Shown: positions 48,816-58,080 of the stretch, piece after piece
Layout of the letters: every line of letters starts with the position of its first letter
Numbering within the stretch: the first letter of the stretch is position 1
From: Phreatobacter sp.
Lineage (GTDB): Bacteria > Pseudomonadota > Alphaproteobacteria > Rhizobiales > Phreatobacteraceae
Reading direction: 5' to 3'
Assembly (NCBI RefSeq): GCF_030691135.1
Contig: NZ_JAUYFA010000070.1
Location: 1-64,000, forward strand
Length of the DNA: 64,000 nucleotides
Made by a program: the position numbers and the translations under genes
The notes under the pieces: generated by a model
Databases searched by the model: none
Seen by the model: the letters and a program-made list of their open reading frames with translations, nothing else
What the model was told of the DNA's origin: nothing

Positions 48816-50384
48816 TTGCCGACGCTGCGCCTCGTTCTCGGCGACCATCTGTCGCGTGACGTCGCCGCCCTCGACGGGCTGGATGCGGCCGGCGACGTCG
48901 TGCTCATGGTCGAGGTTGCGGCGGAGACGACCTATGTCCCTCACCACAAGCAGAAGATCGTCTTCATCCTGGCGGCGATGCGGCATTTCGCCGAGGCACT
49001 GCGGCAGGAGGGCATCCGTGTCGACTATGTGCGGCTCGACGACCCGGCCAATAGCGGCAGCTTCACCGGCGAGCTGACGCGGGCGCTGGCGCGACATGCC
49101 GTCGACCGCATCGTGGTGACCGAGCCCGGCGAGTGGCGGGTGCGCGCCATGATGGAGGATTGGGCCGCGGCGACCGGGCTGTCGGTCGAGATCCGCGAGG
49201 ACGACCGGTTCTTCTGCCGGCGCGGCCGCTTCGCCCGCTGGGCGGATGGTCGCAAGTCGTTCCGCATGGAATTCTTCTATCGGGAGATGCGGCGCGAGAC
49301 GGGGCTGCTGATGGAGGGTGACCAGCCCGTCGGCGGGCAGTGGAACTACGACGCCGAGAACCGGAAGACCCTGCCGAAGGGCGCGCGGCCACCGCTTCGC
49401 CTGCGTTTCGCACCGGACGCAGTGACCCGCGGCGTGATGGACCTCGTGAACACGCGTTTCGCCGGCCATTTCGGCGATCTCGAACCCTTCGGCTGGGCGG
49501 TGACGCGGGCGGATGCGCTGAAGGCGCTCGACCATTTCATCGCCGAGGCGCTGCCCGCCTTCGGCGACGTGCAGGACGCGATGAAGCGCGGTGAGCCCTT
49601 CCTCTATCACGGCCTCGTCTCGCCCTATCTGAATGTCGGCCTGCTGACGGCGCGCGAGGTGTGTCTGGCGGCGGAGACGGCCTGGCGCCGTGGCGCCGCC
49701 CCGCTCAATGCGGTTGAGGGTTTCATCCGCCAGATCCTCGGCTGGCGCGAATATGTCCGCGGCATCTACTGGCACCAGATGCCCGGCTATGCCGAGACGA
49801 ACGCGCTGGCCGCGGCGCGCCCGCTGCCCTGGTTCTACTGGTCCGGCGAGACCGATCTCGCCTGTCTGGCCGAGGTGGTCGGCGACACCCGTCGCAACGC
49901 CTATGCTCATCATATCCAGAGGCTGATGGTCGCCGGCAATTTCGCGCTCCTCGCCGGCATCCGCCCGGCTGAGGTGGAGGCCTGGTATCTCGCCGTCTAT
50001 GTCGACGCCTTCGACTGGGTGGAACTGCCCAATGTCCACGGCATGGTGATGTTCGCCGATGGCGGGCTCCTCGCGTCCAAGCCCTATGCCGCGTCCGGCG
50101 CCTATATCGACCGGATGTCCGACTATTGCGCGGGCTGCACCTACGACCCCAAGGTGAAGGTCGGCAAAGGGGCCTGCCCGTTCAACCTGCTCTACTGGAA
50201 CTTCATCGCCGAGAATGCCGGCACGCTGCGCGGCAATCCGCGAATGGCCATGCCCTATCGCACCTGGGAGGGCATGGAGAGCGGCCGCAAGGCGCAGATT
50301 CTGACCGAGGCGCGCGCCTTCCTCGACGGGCTGGATGCACGCCCGGCGGCATCGCGCGGGCGCCAGACGATGCTCGATCTCTAG
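48816..50384 (+). CDS. FeS bacterial cryptochrome/(6-4) photolyase (PhrB type)
   Basis: 522 residues. The N-terminal domain begins [17 protein letters not shown]; the FAD-binding C-domain has [40 protein letters not shown] and [13 protein letters not shown]. With the TTG start at 48816, the four cluster cysteines fall at 350, 438, 441 and 454 (DLACLAE, YCAGC, GACPFN). These are the positions I recall for Agrobacterium PhrB, which supports both the call and the start. It repairs (6-4) photoproducts using blue light. GAGACGGG precedes the TTG. Confidence 0.93.
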   Translation: MPTLRLVLGDHLSRDVAALDGLDAAGDVVLMVEVAAETTYVPHHKQKIVFILAAMRHFAEALRQEGIRVDYVRLDDPANSGSFTGELTRALARHAVDRIVVTEPGEWRVRAMMEDWAAATGLSVEIREDDRFFCRRGRFARWADGRKSFRMEFFYREMRRETGLLMEGDQPVGGQWNYDAENRKTLPKGARPPLRLRFAPDAVTRGVMDLVNTRFAGHFGDLEPFGWAVTRADALKALDHFIAEALPAFGDVQDAMKRGEPFLYHGLVSPYLNVGLLTAREVCLAAETAWRRGAAPLNAVEGFIRQILGWREYVRGIYWHQMPGYAETNALAAARPLPWFYWSGETDLACLAEVVGDTRRNAYAHHIQRLMVAGNFALLAGIRPAEVEAWYLAVYVDAFDWVELPNVHGMVMFADGGLLASKPYAASGAYIDRMSDYCAGCTYDPKVKVGKGACPFNLLYWNFIAENAGTLRGNPRMAMPYRTWEGMESGRKAQILTEARAFLDGLDARPAASRGRQTMLDL

Positions 50385-50494
50385 GTCCGCCATGCCATCC
50401 GCCGACCGGGAGGGCTTCCCCCGCCGGCGGCGATCGGCTTTCATGCGACGTGTCGATACACGTCACGAAACATTTGGCCCCCGGAACGCTCCCC

Positions 50495-51499
50495 ATGTCG
50501 CTTCCCGCTTCGCTTGCCAGCCGCCTGCAGCTCCCGGCCATCGGCTCGCCGCTGTTCATCGTGTCGAACCCCGACCTCGTCATCGCCCAGTGCAAGGCCG
50601 GCATCGTCGGCTCCTTTCCGGCGCTGAACGCCCGGCCTGGTCCGGTGCTCGAGGACTGGCTGAAGCGCATCACCGAGGAATTGGGCGCCTATGACGAGGC
50701 CAATCCGCACGCGCCCTCGGCGCCGTTCGCGGTGAACCAGATCGTCCACAAGTCGAACGACCGGCTCATGCACGACGTCGAGATGTGCGTGAAATACAAG
50801 GTACCGGTGGTCATCACCTCGCTCGGTGCCCGCCCGGAGCTCAACGACGCGATCCATTCCTATGGCGGCATCACGCTGCATGACATCATCAATATCACCC
50901 ATGCCAAGAAGGCGCTGGAGAAGGGTGCCGACGGCCTCATCGCCGTGGCGGCCGGCGCCGGCGGCCATGCCGGCACGCTTTCGCCCATCGCCCTGATCCA
51001 GGAGATCCGCGAGTTCTTCCAGGGGCCGCTGGTGCTGTCGGGCGCCATCGCGACGGGCCGTGCCATTCTCGCGGCCCAGGCGCTGGGGGCAGACCTCGGC
51101 TATATCGGCTCGGCCTTCATCGCCACGAAGGAGGCCAATGCGACCGAGGCCTACAAGCAGGCGATCGTCGATGGCACGGCCGGCGACATCGTCTATTCGA
51201 ACCTGTTCACCGGCGTGCACGGCAACTACCTGCGCGCCTCCATCGTCAATGCCGGTCTCGATCCGGACCACCTGCCGGAGAGCGACCCGTCCAAGATGAG
51301 CTTCGGCTCGGGCGGCTCGGAGAAGACCAAGGCCTGGCGCGACATCTGGGGTTCGGGCCAGGGCATCGGCGCCGTCAAGGTGGTGGAAAGCGCCGGCGAG
51401 TTCATCGCAAGGCTGAAGCGGGAATATGCCGAGGCCTACAAGGGCCTTTCCGCCGTCACCGCCTGGCCGTTGCGCGAGGCCCAGCGCCTCGCAGGCTGA
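50495..51499 (+). CDS. Nitronate monooxygenase-family FMN protein
   Basis: 334 residues. The TIM-barrel start is LPAIGSPLFIVSNPDLVIAQ, followed by GIVGSFPALNARP. The FMN phosphate loop and catalytic area are in AVAAGAGGHAGTLSP (HAG motif) and SGAIATGRAILAAQALGADL. The family oxidises propionate-3-nitronate or related nitro compounds; some members have other roles. ATG 50495 was used. It follows the photolyase gene by 110 bp and may have its own promoter. Confidence 0.85.
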   Translation: MSLPASLASRLQLPAIGSPLFIVSNPDLVIAQCKAGIVGSFPALNARPGPVLEDWLKRITEELGAYDEANPHAPSAPFAVNQIVHKSNDRLMHDVEMCVKYKVPVVITSLGARPELNDAIHSYGGITLHDIINITHAKKALEKGADGLIAVAAGAGGHAGTLSPIALIQEIREFFQGPLVLSGAIATGRAILAAQALGADLGYIGSAFIATKEANATEAYKQAIVDGTAGDIVYSNLFTGVHGNYLRASIVNAGLDPDHLPESDPSKMSFGSGGSEKTKAWRDIWGSGQGIGAVKVVESAGEFIARLKREYAEAYKGLSAVTAWPLREAQRLAG

Positions 51500-51608
51500 A
51501 CCACAGGACGCTTGACGCGGCGCGCAACCGCGTCATCCTCTCTGGTCAACCCCCGAAATCAGCTGGCCTCGAAGCCGGCGGCGTCACGCCATGCGGGGAA
51601 GCACCATC

Positions 51609-52409
51609 ATGACCGACACATCGGTAACGGGCATCGCGCCGCGACCGCCGGAGCCCATCGTCAAGATCGCGACGGTCGAGGACATCAAGGCAGCGCTGGA
51701 GGCGGCCTGGGGCGACCTGAGGGCAGTGCCCGCCTACGGCCTGTTCTTCGGCGCCATCTATTGGCTCGGCGGCCTGATGCTGCTGATCCTGCCGGCGCGG
51801 TTCGGTTATGCCTGGGCGGTGTTTCCGCTCGCCGCCGGTTTCGCGCTGATCGGCCCCTTCGTCGCTGTCGGGCTCTACGAGGTGTCGCGGCTGCGCGAGA
51901 CCGGCATCCGTCCGACCTGGGGGGCGGTGCTGGCGACGGTGTGGCGGCAGGGCGGGCGGGAGCTCTCCTGGCTCGCCTTCCTCACCATCTTCATCTTCAT
52001 CATCTGGATGTACCAGGTGCGCATGCTCTATGCGCTGTTCTTCGGCTTTGCCAGCCTCGATCCCGTGCTCTTCGCCAAGGCGCTGTTTCTGACCACCGAC
52101 GGCTGGGCCTTTCTCGCGGTCGGCACCACCGTCGGCGCGGCGATGGCGCTCTTCACCTTCTCCATCACGGTGATCTCCTTCCCGCTGCTGCTCGACCGCG
52201 ACCTCGACATCGTCACCGCCATGATCACCTCGGTCAGGACCGTGCAGGCGAGCCCGGTGGTCATGCTGGGATGGGGGGCAGTGACCGCCGTCGTCGTCTT
52301 CCTCGCCATGGCGCCCTTCTTCGCCGGGCTGCTGGTCGTCCTGCCTCTCTGGGGCCATGCGACGTGGCACCTCTACCGGCGGCTCATCATTTTTGCCCCG
52401 CCTGCCTGA
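51609..52409 (+). CDS. DUF2189 membrane protein
   Basis: 266 residues with six predicted membrane helices, including GLFFGAIYWLGGLMLLIL, FPLAAGFALIGPFVAVGLYE, FLTIFIFIIWMYQVRMLYAL and MLGWGAVTAVVVFLAMAP. The VSRLRETG loop and the ISFPLLLDRD segment are typical of DUF2189. Family function is unknown. ATG 51609 was preferred to an upstream in-frame start at 51591. Confidence 0.85.
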   Translation: MTDTSVTGIAPRPPEPIVKIATVEDIKAALEAAWGDLRAVPAYGLFFGAIYWLGGLMLLILPARFGYAWAVFPLAAGFALIGPFVAVGLYEVSRLRETGIRPTWGAVLATVWRQGGRELSWLAFLTIFIFIIWMYQVRMLYALFFGFASLDPVLFAKALFLTTDGWAFLAVGTTVGAAMALFTFSITVISFPLLLDRDLDIVTAMITSVRTVQASPVVMLGWGAVTAVVVFLAMAPFFAGLLVVLPLWGHATWHLYRRLIIFAPPA

Positions 52410-52511
52410 GGCTGCGGCAACCTGTATGGTCCCTATGGCAAAGTTCTTGCGTCGGGTCGGGTCGTGACTGTCCGGCCGCCTTCGCGCGGCCCTTTCCGCG
52501 GAGCCAGCCCC

Positions 52512-53543
52512 ATGATCACCCGACGCGCAGCCACTGCAGGCCTCGGCCTCACCCTCTTCGCCCCCGCCGTGCGGGCGCAGGGGCTGACACCCATCAAGTT
52601 CACGCTGGGATGGAAGACCCAGGGCTCCGACGCGCCCTATTTCGTCGCCCGCGACAAGGGCTATTTCCGCGAGGCCGGGCTCGACGTCACCATCGACCAG
52701 GGCGAGGGCTCGGGCGCCACCGTCACCCGCATCATGGGCGGTGCCTATGATGCAGGCTTCGGCGACATCAATGCGATCATTCAGAATGCAGCGACGCGAC
52801 CTGCCGACACCCCGGTGATGGTCTACCAGATGTGGAACCAGCCGCCCTTCGCGATCGTCGCGAAGAAGTCGACTGGCATCACCACGGTGAAGGACCTCGA
52901 GGGCCGCAGGCTCGGCGGTGCGCCGGGCACGCCGACGACACGTCTGCTACCGGTCTTCGCCAAGGCCAACAATCTCGACATGGCCAAGCTCGTCGTCACC
53001 AGCATGGCGCCCAACCTGCAGGAGCCGATGCTGATCCAGGGCCAGATCGACGCGGCGCTGGTCTTCAACATCACCAGCTATTTCAACCTGGTGCTGAACC
53101 GCCAGGACCCGGACAAGGACTTCGTCTGGTTCGCCTTCGGCGACCATGGCCTCGATCTCTATTCCAACGGAACGATGGTCTCGCAGAAGCTGCTGAAGGA
53201 CAATCCGCGGGCGGTTGCCGGCCTGGTCAGGGCGGTCAACCGTGCCAATATCGAGGTCGCCGCCGATCAGAACATGGGCATGGCGGCGGTGCGCGCCTAT
53301 GATGGCCTCGTCAACATCCCGGTCGAGAAGCGCCGCCTGCAATATGCCTTCGACAAGCTGATCATGTCGCCCGAGCTGAAGGATATCGGCGCTGGCGACG
53401 TGAAGGACGACCGTCTCGCCCGCGCCATCGGCATGGTGGTGACCGGCTACGCGCTGACGCGGACACCGGCGCCGGCGGAAATCTTCAACCGCTCGTTCCT
53501 GCCGTCCCGCGCCGAGCGGGAGATGACCTACACGATGACCTGA
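52512..53543 (+). CDS. Orphan ABC substrate-binding protein (NMT1/THI5-like)
   Basis: 343 residues. A twin-arginine-like signal (MITRRAATAGLGLTLFAPAV, cleaved near RAQ) precedes the SsuA/THI5-type fold: FTLGWKTQGSDAPYFVARDK, GYFREAGLDVTIDQGEGSG, FGDINAIIQ and LEGRRLGGAPGTPTTRLLP. No permease or ATPase gene is in the window. It is convergent with a PuuE-like deacetylase. Ligands of this group include sulfonates, pyrimidines and nitriles; this one is unknown. Confidence 0.85.
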   Translation: MITRRAATAGLGLTLFAPAVRAQGLTPIKFTLGWKTQGSDAPYFVARDKGYFREAGLDVTIDQGEGSGATVTRIMGGAYDAGFGDINAIIQNAATRPADTPVMVYQMWNQPPFAIVAKKSTGITTVKDLEGRRLGGAPGTPTTRLLPVFAKANNLDMAKLVVTSMAPNLQEPMLIQGQIDAALVFNITSYFNLVLNRQDPDKDFVWFAFGDHGLDLYSNGTMVSQKLLKDNPRAVAGLVRAVNRANIEVAADQNMGMAAVRAYDGLVNIPVEKRRLQYAFDKLIMSPELKDIGAGDVKDDRLARAIGMVVTGYALTRTPAPAEIFNRSFLPSRAEREMTYTMT

Positions 53544-53553
53544 GGCGGGCGCT

Positions 53554-53575
53554 GCGGGGGGCTCAAGCCCCCCGC
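53554..53575. terminator. GC hairpin between convergent genes
   Basis: GCGGGGGGCT (53554-53563) and AGCCCCCCGC (53566-53575) form a perfect 10-bp stem with a tiny loop. It overlaps the stop codon of the PuuE-like gene and lies 11 bp after the SBP stop, so it can act for both convergent transcripts. Confidence 0.55.
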
Positions 53576-54489
53576 GAACCCGGCACGATGCCTTCCGGCA
53601 GGGCTGCGACATGGCTCGCGATGGCACCGGCCGTCGCAAGCCAGACGTCGTCGCGGCGGAGCGCGATATGGGCGAGGGCCCGTCGCAACTGCCTGAGGCG
53701 GTAGGGCTGGCCGACGATATAGGGATGGAGCGCGATGCCCATGACCAGCGGCATGGCGCGCGACTGTTCCAGCATCTCCTCGAACTGGTCGATGATCATG
53801 TCGGCGAACTGGCCGGCGGAATCCTTGCGCGCGACGATGGCCGGGATGTCGTTGAGCTCCTGCGGATAAGGCAGTGACAGGATCCGGCCGCCGCCGCGGG
53901 TCGAGAACCAGACCGGCTGGTCGTCCTGGCACCAGTCCAGCAGATAGGTGTAGCCGCCCTCGGCTAGGAGGTCGGGCGTCACCTGGCTCTGCGAGATCCA
54001 GGGACCGAGCCAGCCCTGCGGCGCCTTGCCCTCGGCAGCAGAGATCACCGCCGTCGTCTCGCCGATCAGCATCCGCTCGCCGGCCTCGTCGAGGAGACCC
54101 TGGCGCTCGGAATTGGTCCGGCCATGGCCGAGGACCTCGTCGCCGCGCGCGCGGAAGGCATCCATGACCTCCGGGCAATAGCCGTAAATCGATGAGTTGA
54201 CGAGGACGGAGGCGGGCAGGGCGAGCGTGTCGAACAGCTCGATCATCCGCCAGACGCCGACGCGGTTGCCGTAGTCGCGCCAGGCGTAGTTGAGGACGTC
54301 CGGCTGCGGGCCGCCGGGTGCGAGTTCGGCGCCGAGCCCGGTGCCGAAGGCGAAATGCTCGAGATTGACGCCGAGATAGACGGCGAGCCGCTTGCCCTCC
54401 GGCCAGTCATAGACCGGCCGCCGCGTGATGGCGCTGTAGGCATAGCGTCCGTGGGAGGGCAGGGCGGGCGGCACGGGTAACTGGGTCAT
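53563..54489 (-). CDS. Polysaccharide deacetylase-family protein, PuuE (allantoinase)-like
   Basis: 308 residues. NodB-fold features: LAVYLGVNLEHFAFGTG at the start of the barrel, RDYGNRVGVWRMIELFDTL, DEVLGHGRTNSE, and LVMGIALHPYIVGQPYRLRQ. The group includes cofactor-free allantoinase (PuuE) and related enzymes acting on cyclic amides rather than sugars. ATG 54489 gives the family N-terminus (MTQLPVPPALPSHGRYAYS). It is convergent with the SBP gene, which could supply a related substrate. Confidence 0.82.
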   Translation of the reverse strand: MTQLPVPPALPSHGRYAYSAITRRPVYDWPEGKRLAVYLGVNLEHFAFGTGLGAELAPGGPQPDVLNYAWRDYGNRVGVWRMIELFDTLALPASVLVNSSIYGYCPEVMDAFRARGDEVLGHGRTNSERQGLLDEAGERMLIGETTAVISAAEGKAPQGWLGPWISQSQVTPDLLAEGGYTYLLDWCQDDQPVWFSTRGGGRILSLPYPQELNDIPAIVARKDSAGQFADMIIDQFEEMLEQSRAMPLVMGIALHPYIVGQPYRLRQLRRALAHIALRRDDVWLATAGAIASHVAALPEGIVPGSRGA

Positions 54490-54670
54490 GATCGCACGGG
54501 CATGGAGGGAAAAGGGAGATGGCGGCAGCGTGCCGAAAGGCCATGGGGCTTTGCAAGCGCCGTACCGCGGAAGGCCCCATGCGCGCGGGCCTGTGGACCT
54601 TCCCATGCGCCGCCATTGCCTTCCCCGAGCTTCTGGGGATGATCGGCCGGCCCTTCATACCGGATGATCC

Positions 54671-55642
54671 ATGACCTCCCTTCCCGCGCTTTCCGACCTG
54701 ACCATCGGCTTCGGCCATTCCGCCTATCGCCTCGGGGAGGAGTTCGCCCGCCGGAACACCGGCATCCGCTTCGAGGAGTTCCGCTCGGCCGCCGACTTCC
54801 ATGCCCGCATCGGCGACTTCGACGTCGTCTGCGTCTCCGCCTTCTGGCGGGGCGCGCCGCTGGAACAGGCGGGCAAGCTGCGCTTCATCCAGTCGGTGAG
54901 TGCCGGCATCGACGTCTTCGGCATCGAGGCGCTGAAGGCCCGCGGCATCCGTCTCGCCAGCGCCCAGGGGGCCAATGCCATCGCCGTCGCCGAGCACGCC
55001 ATGGGGCTGACGCTGGCGCTGTCGCGGATGATCCATACCGCCCGCGACAACCAGGCGCGCAAGCACTGGCGGGGCATGATCTCCGATCCGCGCGCGCGCG
55101 AGGACGAACTCGCCGGCAAGACGATGCTGATCGTCGGCCTCGGCGGCATCGGCGGGCGCCTCGCCCGCTTCGCCAAGGCTTTCGACATGCGCGTCATCGG
55201 CCTGAAGCGCGACACGAGCGTCCGCGTTGAGAACGTCGACGCGCTGGTCGGTCCCGCCGATCTCGACCGGGCCCTGGGCGAGGCCGACATCGTCGCGCTG
55301 ACCTGCCCGCTGACGCCGGAGACGCAGGGGCTGATCAACGCCGACCGGCTGAGGGCGATGAAGCCGACCGCCCATCTCATCAATTGCGCCCGCGGCAAGG
55401 TGGTGGACGAGGATGCGCTGGTGGCGGCGCTCCAGGCCGGCACGATCGCCGCGGCCGGTCTCGACGTGACGCGCGACGAGCCGCTCCCCGAGGCCTCGCC
55501 GCTGTGGGCCATGGAGAACGTGCTGATCACCCCGCATACGGGTGGCGAGACGGCTTCCTACGAGAAGCGCGTCGTCGATCTCCTGGTCGACAATCTCGGC
55601 CGCCTGTCGCGGGGCGAGCCGCTGGTCAACGGCATCGTCTGA
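54671..55642 (+). CDS. D-2-hydroxyacid dehydrogenase (GhrA/phosphoglycerate dehydrogenase type)
   Basis: 323 residues. NAD-binding motif IVGLGGIGGRLARFAKAFDM near residue 155, the conserved arginine in LINCARGKVVDEDAL, the glutamate in LDVTRDEPLPEASPLW, and the histidine in ITPHTGG form the active site. It reduces 2-oxoacids or oxidises D-2-hydroxyacids in the cytoplasm. It is divergent from the PuuE-like gene. Confidence 0.88.
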   Translation: MTSLPALSDLTIGFGHSAYRLGEEFARRNTGIRFEEFRSAADFHARIGDFDVVCVSAFWRGAPLEQAGKLRFIQSVSAGIDVFGIEALKARGIRLASAQGANAIAVAEHAMGLTLALSRMIHTARDNQARKHWRGMISDPRAREDELAGKTMLIVGLGGIGGRLARFAKAFDMRVIGLKRDTSVRVENVDALVGPADLDRALGEADIVALTCPLTPETQGLINADRLRAMKPTAHLINCARGKVVDEDALVAALQAGTIAAAGLDVTRDEPLPEASPLWAMENVLITPHTGGETASYEKRVVDLLVDNLGRLSRGEPLVNGIV

Positions 55643-55709
55643 CGGGGAGACTCGGCCTTTTCCCGGTCATGTTGCCTTTCACGCGCGGATACCGCCAAAT
55701 TCAGAGGTG

Positions 55710-56663
55710 ATGATTCTTTCCGGTGGTCGAGGTCTGTGGCTGGCGACCTTGGCGGGGCTGGCGATGGTTCTCGTCGCCCTGACCGGGGCAGTTCGGCCTG
55801 CCGCAGCGCAGGGTGCCATCACGCTGACCTATCAGATGCCGGGCGGCAACCGCACAGCGCTCATGACCGACTTCGCACGCGGTCGCCCGGCGCCGCTCGT
55901 CATCGTCCTGCACGGGGCGGAGGGATCTGCGGAACAGATCCGCCGTTATCTCACCTGGGACGAGATCGGTGCGCGCGAGAAACTCGTCGTGGTCTATCCG
56001 CAGGGGGTACGGGGGTCGTGGAACGACGGCCGGCCGACCGATGGGCGCCGCTTCAACCCGCTGTCACGCATCGACGACGTCGCCTTCATCCGCAACCTCG
56101 TCGCCGATCTCAACAACAAGGGCCGCATCGACCGTCGCCGCGTCTATGTCGTCGGCCTGTCGGCCGGCGGCCACATGACGAACCGGCTGATCTGCGAGGC
56201 GAGCGACATCTTCGCCGCCGCGGCCCCGCTGCTCGCCACGCTGTCGGTCCGCTGGAGCCGCTTCTGCCCCGGCCAGCCGATGCCTGTCCTGATGGTCGCC
56301 GGCACCGAAGATCCGATCACGCCCTTCGGCGGACGGGCGGGCGGCGTCGACCCCGACAGCGCCCTCCATCCCGTCATGGACAGTTTCGCCTTCTTCCGCA
56401 GCCGCAACGGCTGCCTCTCCGCTGGTGAGCGGGTGCTTCCCGAACAGGAAACGTCCGACAATTCGCGGGTCTTCCTCAGCGAGGGCACGGGCTGCCTGCA
56501 TGCGGTGAGGGTCTATCGCGTGGAGGGCGGCGGACATCACACACCGACCCGGCTCCAGCGCCGGCAGAGGCCGCCGATGGGCGCCCTGCTCGGCCAGCAG
56601 AACCACGACATCGAGACGGACGAGGAGATCTGGGCCTTCTTCGCCGGCAAGCGCCGGCCCTGA
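55710..56663 (+). CDS. Secreted alpha/beta hydrolase, LpqC/PHB-depolymerase-like esterase
   Basis: 317 residues. A signal sequence (LATLAGLAMVLVALTGAV, cleavage near AAAQ) is followed by PLVIVLHGAEGSAEQIRRYL with the oxyanion-hole HG, the nucleophile elbow VVGLSAGGHMTNRLI, an acid in VAGTEDPITPFGG, and the histidine in VEGGGHHTPTR. The family includes PHB depolymerases and feruloyl esterases. AGAGG precedes ATG 55710. It acts outside the cytoplasm on an unknown ester. Confidence 0.83.
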   Translation: MILSGGRGLWLATLAGLAMVLVALTGAVRPAAAQGAITLTYQMPGGNRTALMTDFARGRPAPLVIVLHGAEGSAEQIRRYLTWDEIGAREKLVVVYPQGVRGSWNDGRPTDGRRFNPLSRIDDVAFIRNLVADLNNKGRIDRRRVYVVGLSAGGHMTNRLICEASDIFAAAAPLLATLSVRWSRFCPGQPMPVLMVAGTEDPITPFGGRAGGVDPDSALHPVMDSFAFFRSRNGCLSAGERVLPEQETSDNSRVFLSEGTGCLHAVRVYRVEGGGHHTPTRLQRRQRPPMGALLGQQNHDIETDEEIWAFFAGKRRP

Positions 56664-56676
56664 CGCGGCCGCCCGT

Positions 56677-57189
56677 TCAGGGGACGAGCTGCGCCTTCAC
56701 GGCGGGCCAGCGCATCTCGGCGCGGTCGAGAGCCTGTTCCGGATCGGTGACGAAGGCCTGCCGGTTGGCTTCGGAGTGGAAAACGTAGAGGCGATCGCGG
56801 TAGAGGGCCCAGACCGAGGGATGCCCGGCGGTCGGCACGCCGTCGCCGATGGCGACCGGATCGTGGCCGCCGAAGCGCGGCTCGTAGATGGCCGGGTCCT
56901 GCATGAAGGCTTCGCGATTGCCTTCGTTGATGAAGCGCCAGGTGGCGCCCGCCCAGGCCAGTTCATAGGTCGCGGAACCCGGGCGCGGTGCCCGTTCGGT
57001 GAAATAGGCGACGGGGTCGAAGCCGAAGATGGCGAGGCCCGTGAGCCGGTCGGTGACGACGCGTTCGGTGGTGGCGGCGCGGGTGCCGGTCTCGCTGGTC
57101 ATGCTGATGAGCACGGCGATGCCGGCATACAATCCCGTGATCGCCAGCGTCCAGGCGAGCGGGCGCAGAAACTGCCTCAACACCGACAT
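56677..57189 (-). CDS. YHS-domain protein, membrane-anchored
   Basis: 170 residues. An N-terminal helix (LAWTLAITGLYAGIAVLISM) anchors a periplasmic YHS domain: GLAIFGFDPVAYFTERAPRP, YELAWAGATWRFINEGNREA and RFGGHDPVAIGDGVPTAGHP. YHS domains are often linked to metal (copper) binding. The gene is divergent from eipA and convergent with the LpqC-like gene (13-bp gap). Confidence 0.8.
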   Translation of the reverse strand: MSVLRQFLRPLAWTLAITGLYAGIAVLISMTSETGTRAATTERVVTDRLTGLAIFGFDPVAYFTERAPRPGSATYELAWAGATWRFINEGNREAFMQDPAIYEPRFGGHDPVAIGDGVPTAGHPSVWALYRDRLYVFHSEANRQAFVTDPEQALDRAEMRWPAVKAQLVP

Positions 57190-57278
57190 GATCTCACCTG
57201 ATTCTGGGGCCTCAACGTCACTGGACCATGCTTTCAGAGGGTAACTTCTTCCTTACCGGCGTCGTTTAAATGCCGGTC

Positions 57279-57298
57279 TGGTGACCAGATGGTTACCA
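57279..57298. promoter_or_regulatory. Two adjacent TGGTNACCA palindromes upstream of eipA
   Basis: TGGTGACCA (57279-57287) and TGGTTACCA (57290-57298) are each palindromic and lie 11 bp apart centre to centre, one DNA turn. A further inverted pair GGTAA/TTACC is at 57240-57257. The region is shared by the divergent YHS and EipA genes and may bind a dimeric regulator cooperatively. Confidence 0.4.
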
Positions 57299-57363
57299 TC
57301 CGCGTCTAGCATGAGCCAACCTGCTCCGGCGCCGCTCGGCCCGGGCCCTTTCGAGAGGTGAGC

Positions 57364-57963
57364 ATGCGCCATCCCACGTCATACGACCGCCGCACGATCG
57401 TCGCCGGCCTCGGTGCGTCGTTCCTCGTCGGCCTCAACCAGAGCGCCCATGCCCAGCGCTCCTACGATTCCCAGTCGCCGCAGACCTTCTCGGGCAACGA
57501 GGTGCTGACGGCAGGCCATCGCTTCTTCGGCGGCACGAGCCGCGGCCTCGCCAATCTCGTCGAGCGGGCGACCCGCCAGTGGGGCCAGCCGACGGCCTAT
57601 ATCCTCGGCCAGGAGGGCTCCGGCGCCTTCGTGGCGGGCCTGCGCTATGGCGAGGGCATGCTCTACACCAAGGGCGGCGGCGACGCGAAGGTCTATTGGC
57701 AGGGACCGACCCTCGGTCTCGACTTCGGCGGCGACGGCGCGCGCACGATGATGCTCGCCTATCGCGTCCGCGACATCTCCGACCTCGAGCGCCGCTTCAT
57801 CGGGATCGACGGCTCCGCCTATCTGGTGGGTGGGCTCGGCATGACCGCGCTCGGCGCCGACAACATGCTCATCGTGCCCATCCGCACCGGCGTCGGCGCC
57901 CGCCTCGGCGTCAACGGCGGCTACCTGAAGTTCACGTCCCAGCCCACCTGGAACCCCTTCTGA
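57364..57963 (+). CDS. eipA: EipA/DUF1134 cell-envelope integrity protein
   Basis: 199 residues. A signal peptide with twin arginine (YDRRTIVAGLGASFLVGLNQ) precedes the DUF1134 domain: VLTAGHRFFGGTSRGLANLV, QWGQPTAYILGQEGSGAFVA and GLRYGEGMLYTKGGGDAKVY. In Brucella EipA is a periplasmic protein needed for envelope integrity, and its gene is CtrA-controlled. GAGAGG lies 5 bp before ATG 57364. An in-frame GTG at 57358 is an alternative. Confidence 0.85.
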   Translation: MRHPTSYDRRTIVAGLGASFLVGLNQSAHAQRSYDSQSPQTFSGNEVLTAGHRFFGGTSRGLANLVERATRQWGQPTAYILGQEGSGAFVAGLRYGEGMLYTKGGGDAKVYWQGPTLGLDFGGDGARTMMLAYRVRDISDLERRFIGIDGSAYLVGGLGMTALGADNMLIVPIRTGVGARLGVNGGYLKFTSQPTWNPF

Positions 57964-58080
57964 GTGGTAGCCGGCTGGACGGCATGCCCTAACGTTGTCG
58001 CCTGACGGCCTTGGCACTTTCCGCCGCATCGTCAGCGTGGCAGAAGGGTGATGGCCGGCCACCATGGGAGATGCGCCGTC

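Noticed and set aside
48432-50444. A 670-codon minus-strand open frame over the photolyase gene
   Set aside because: The photolyase frame has all four cluster cysteines and FAD motifs; the antisense frame has none.
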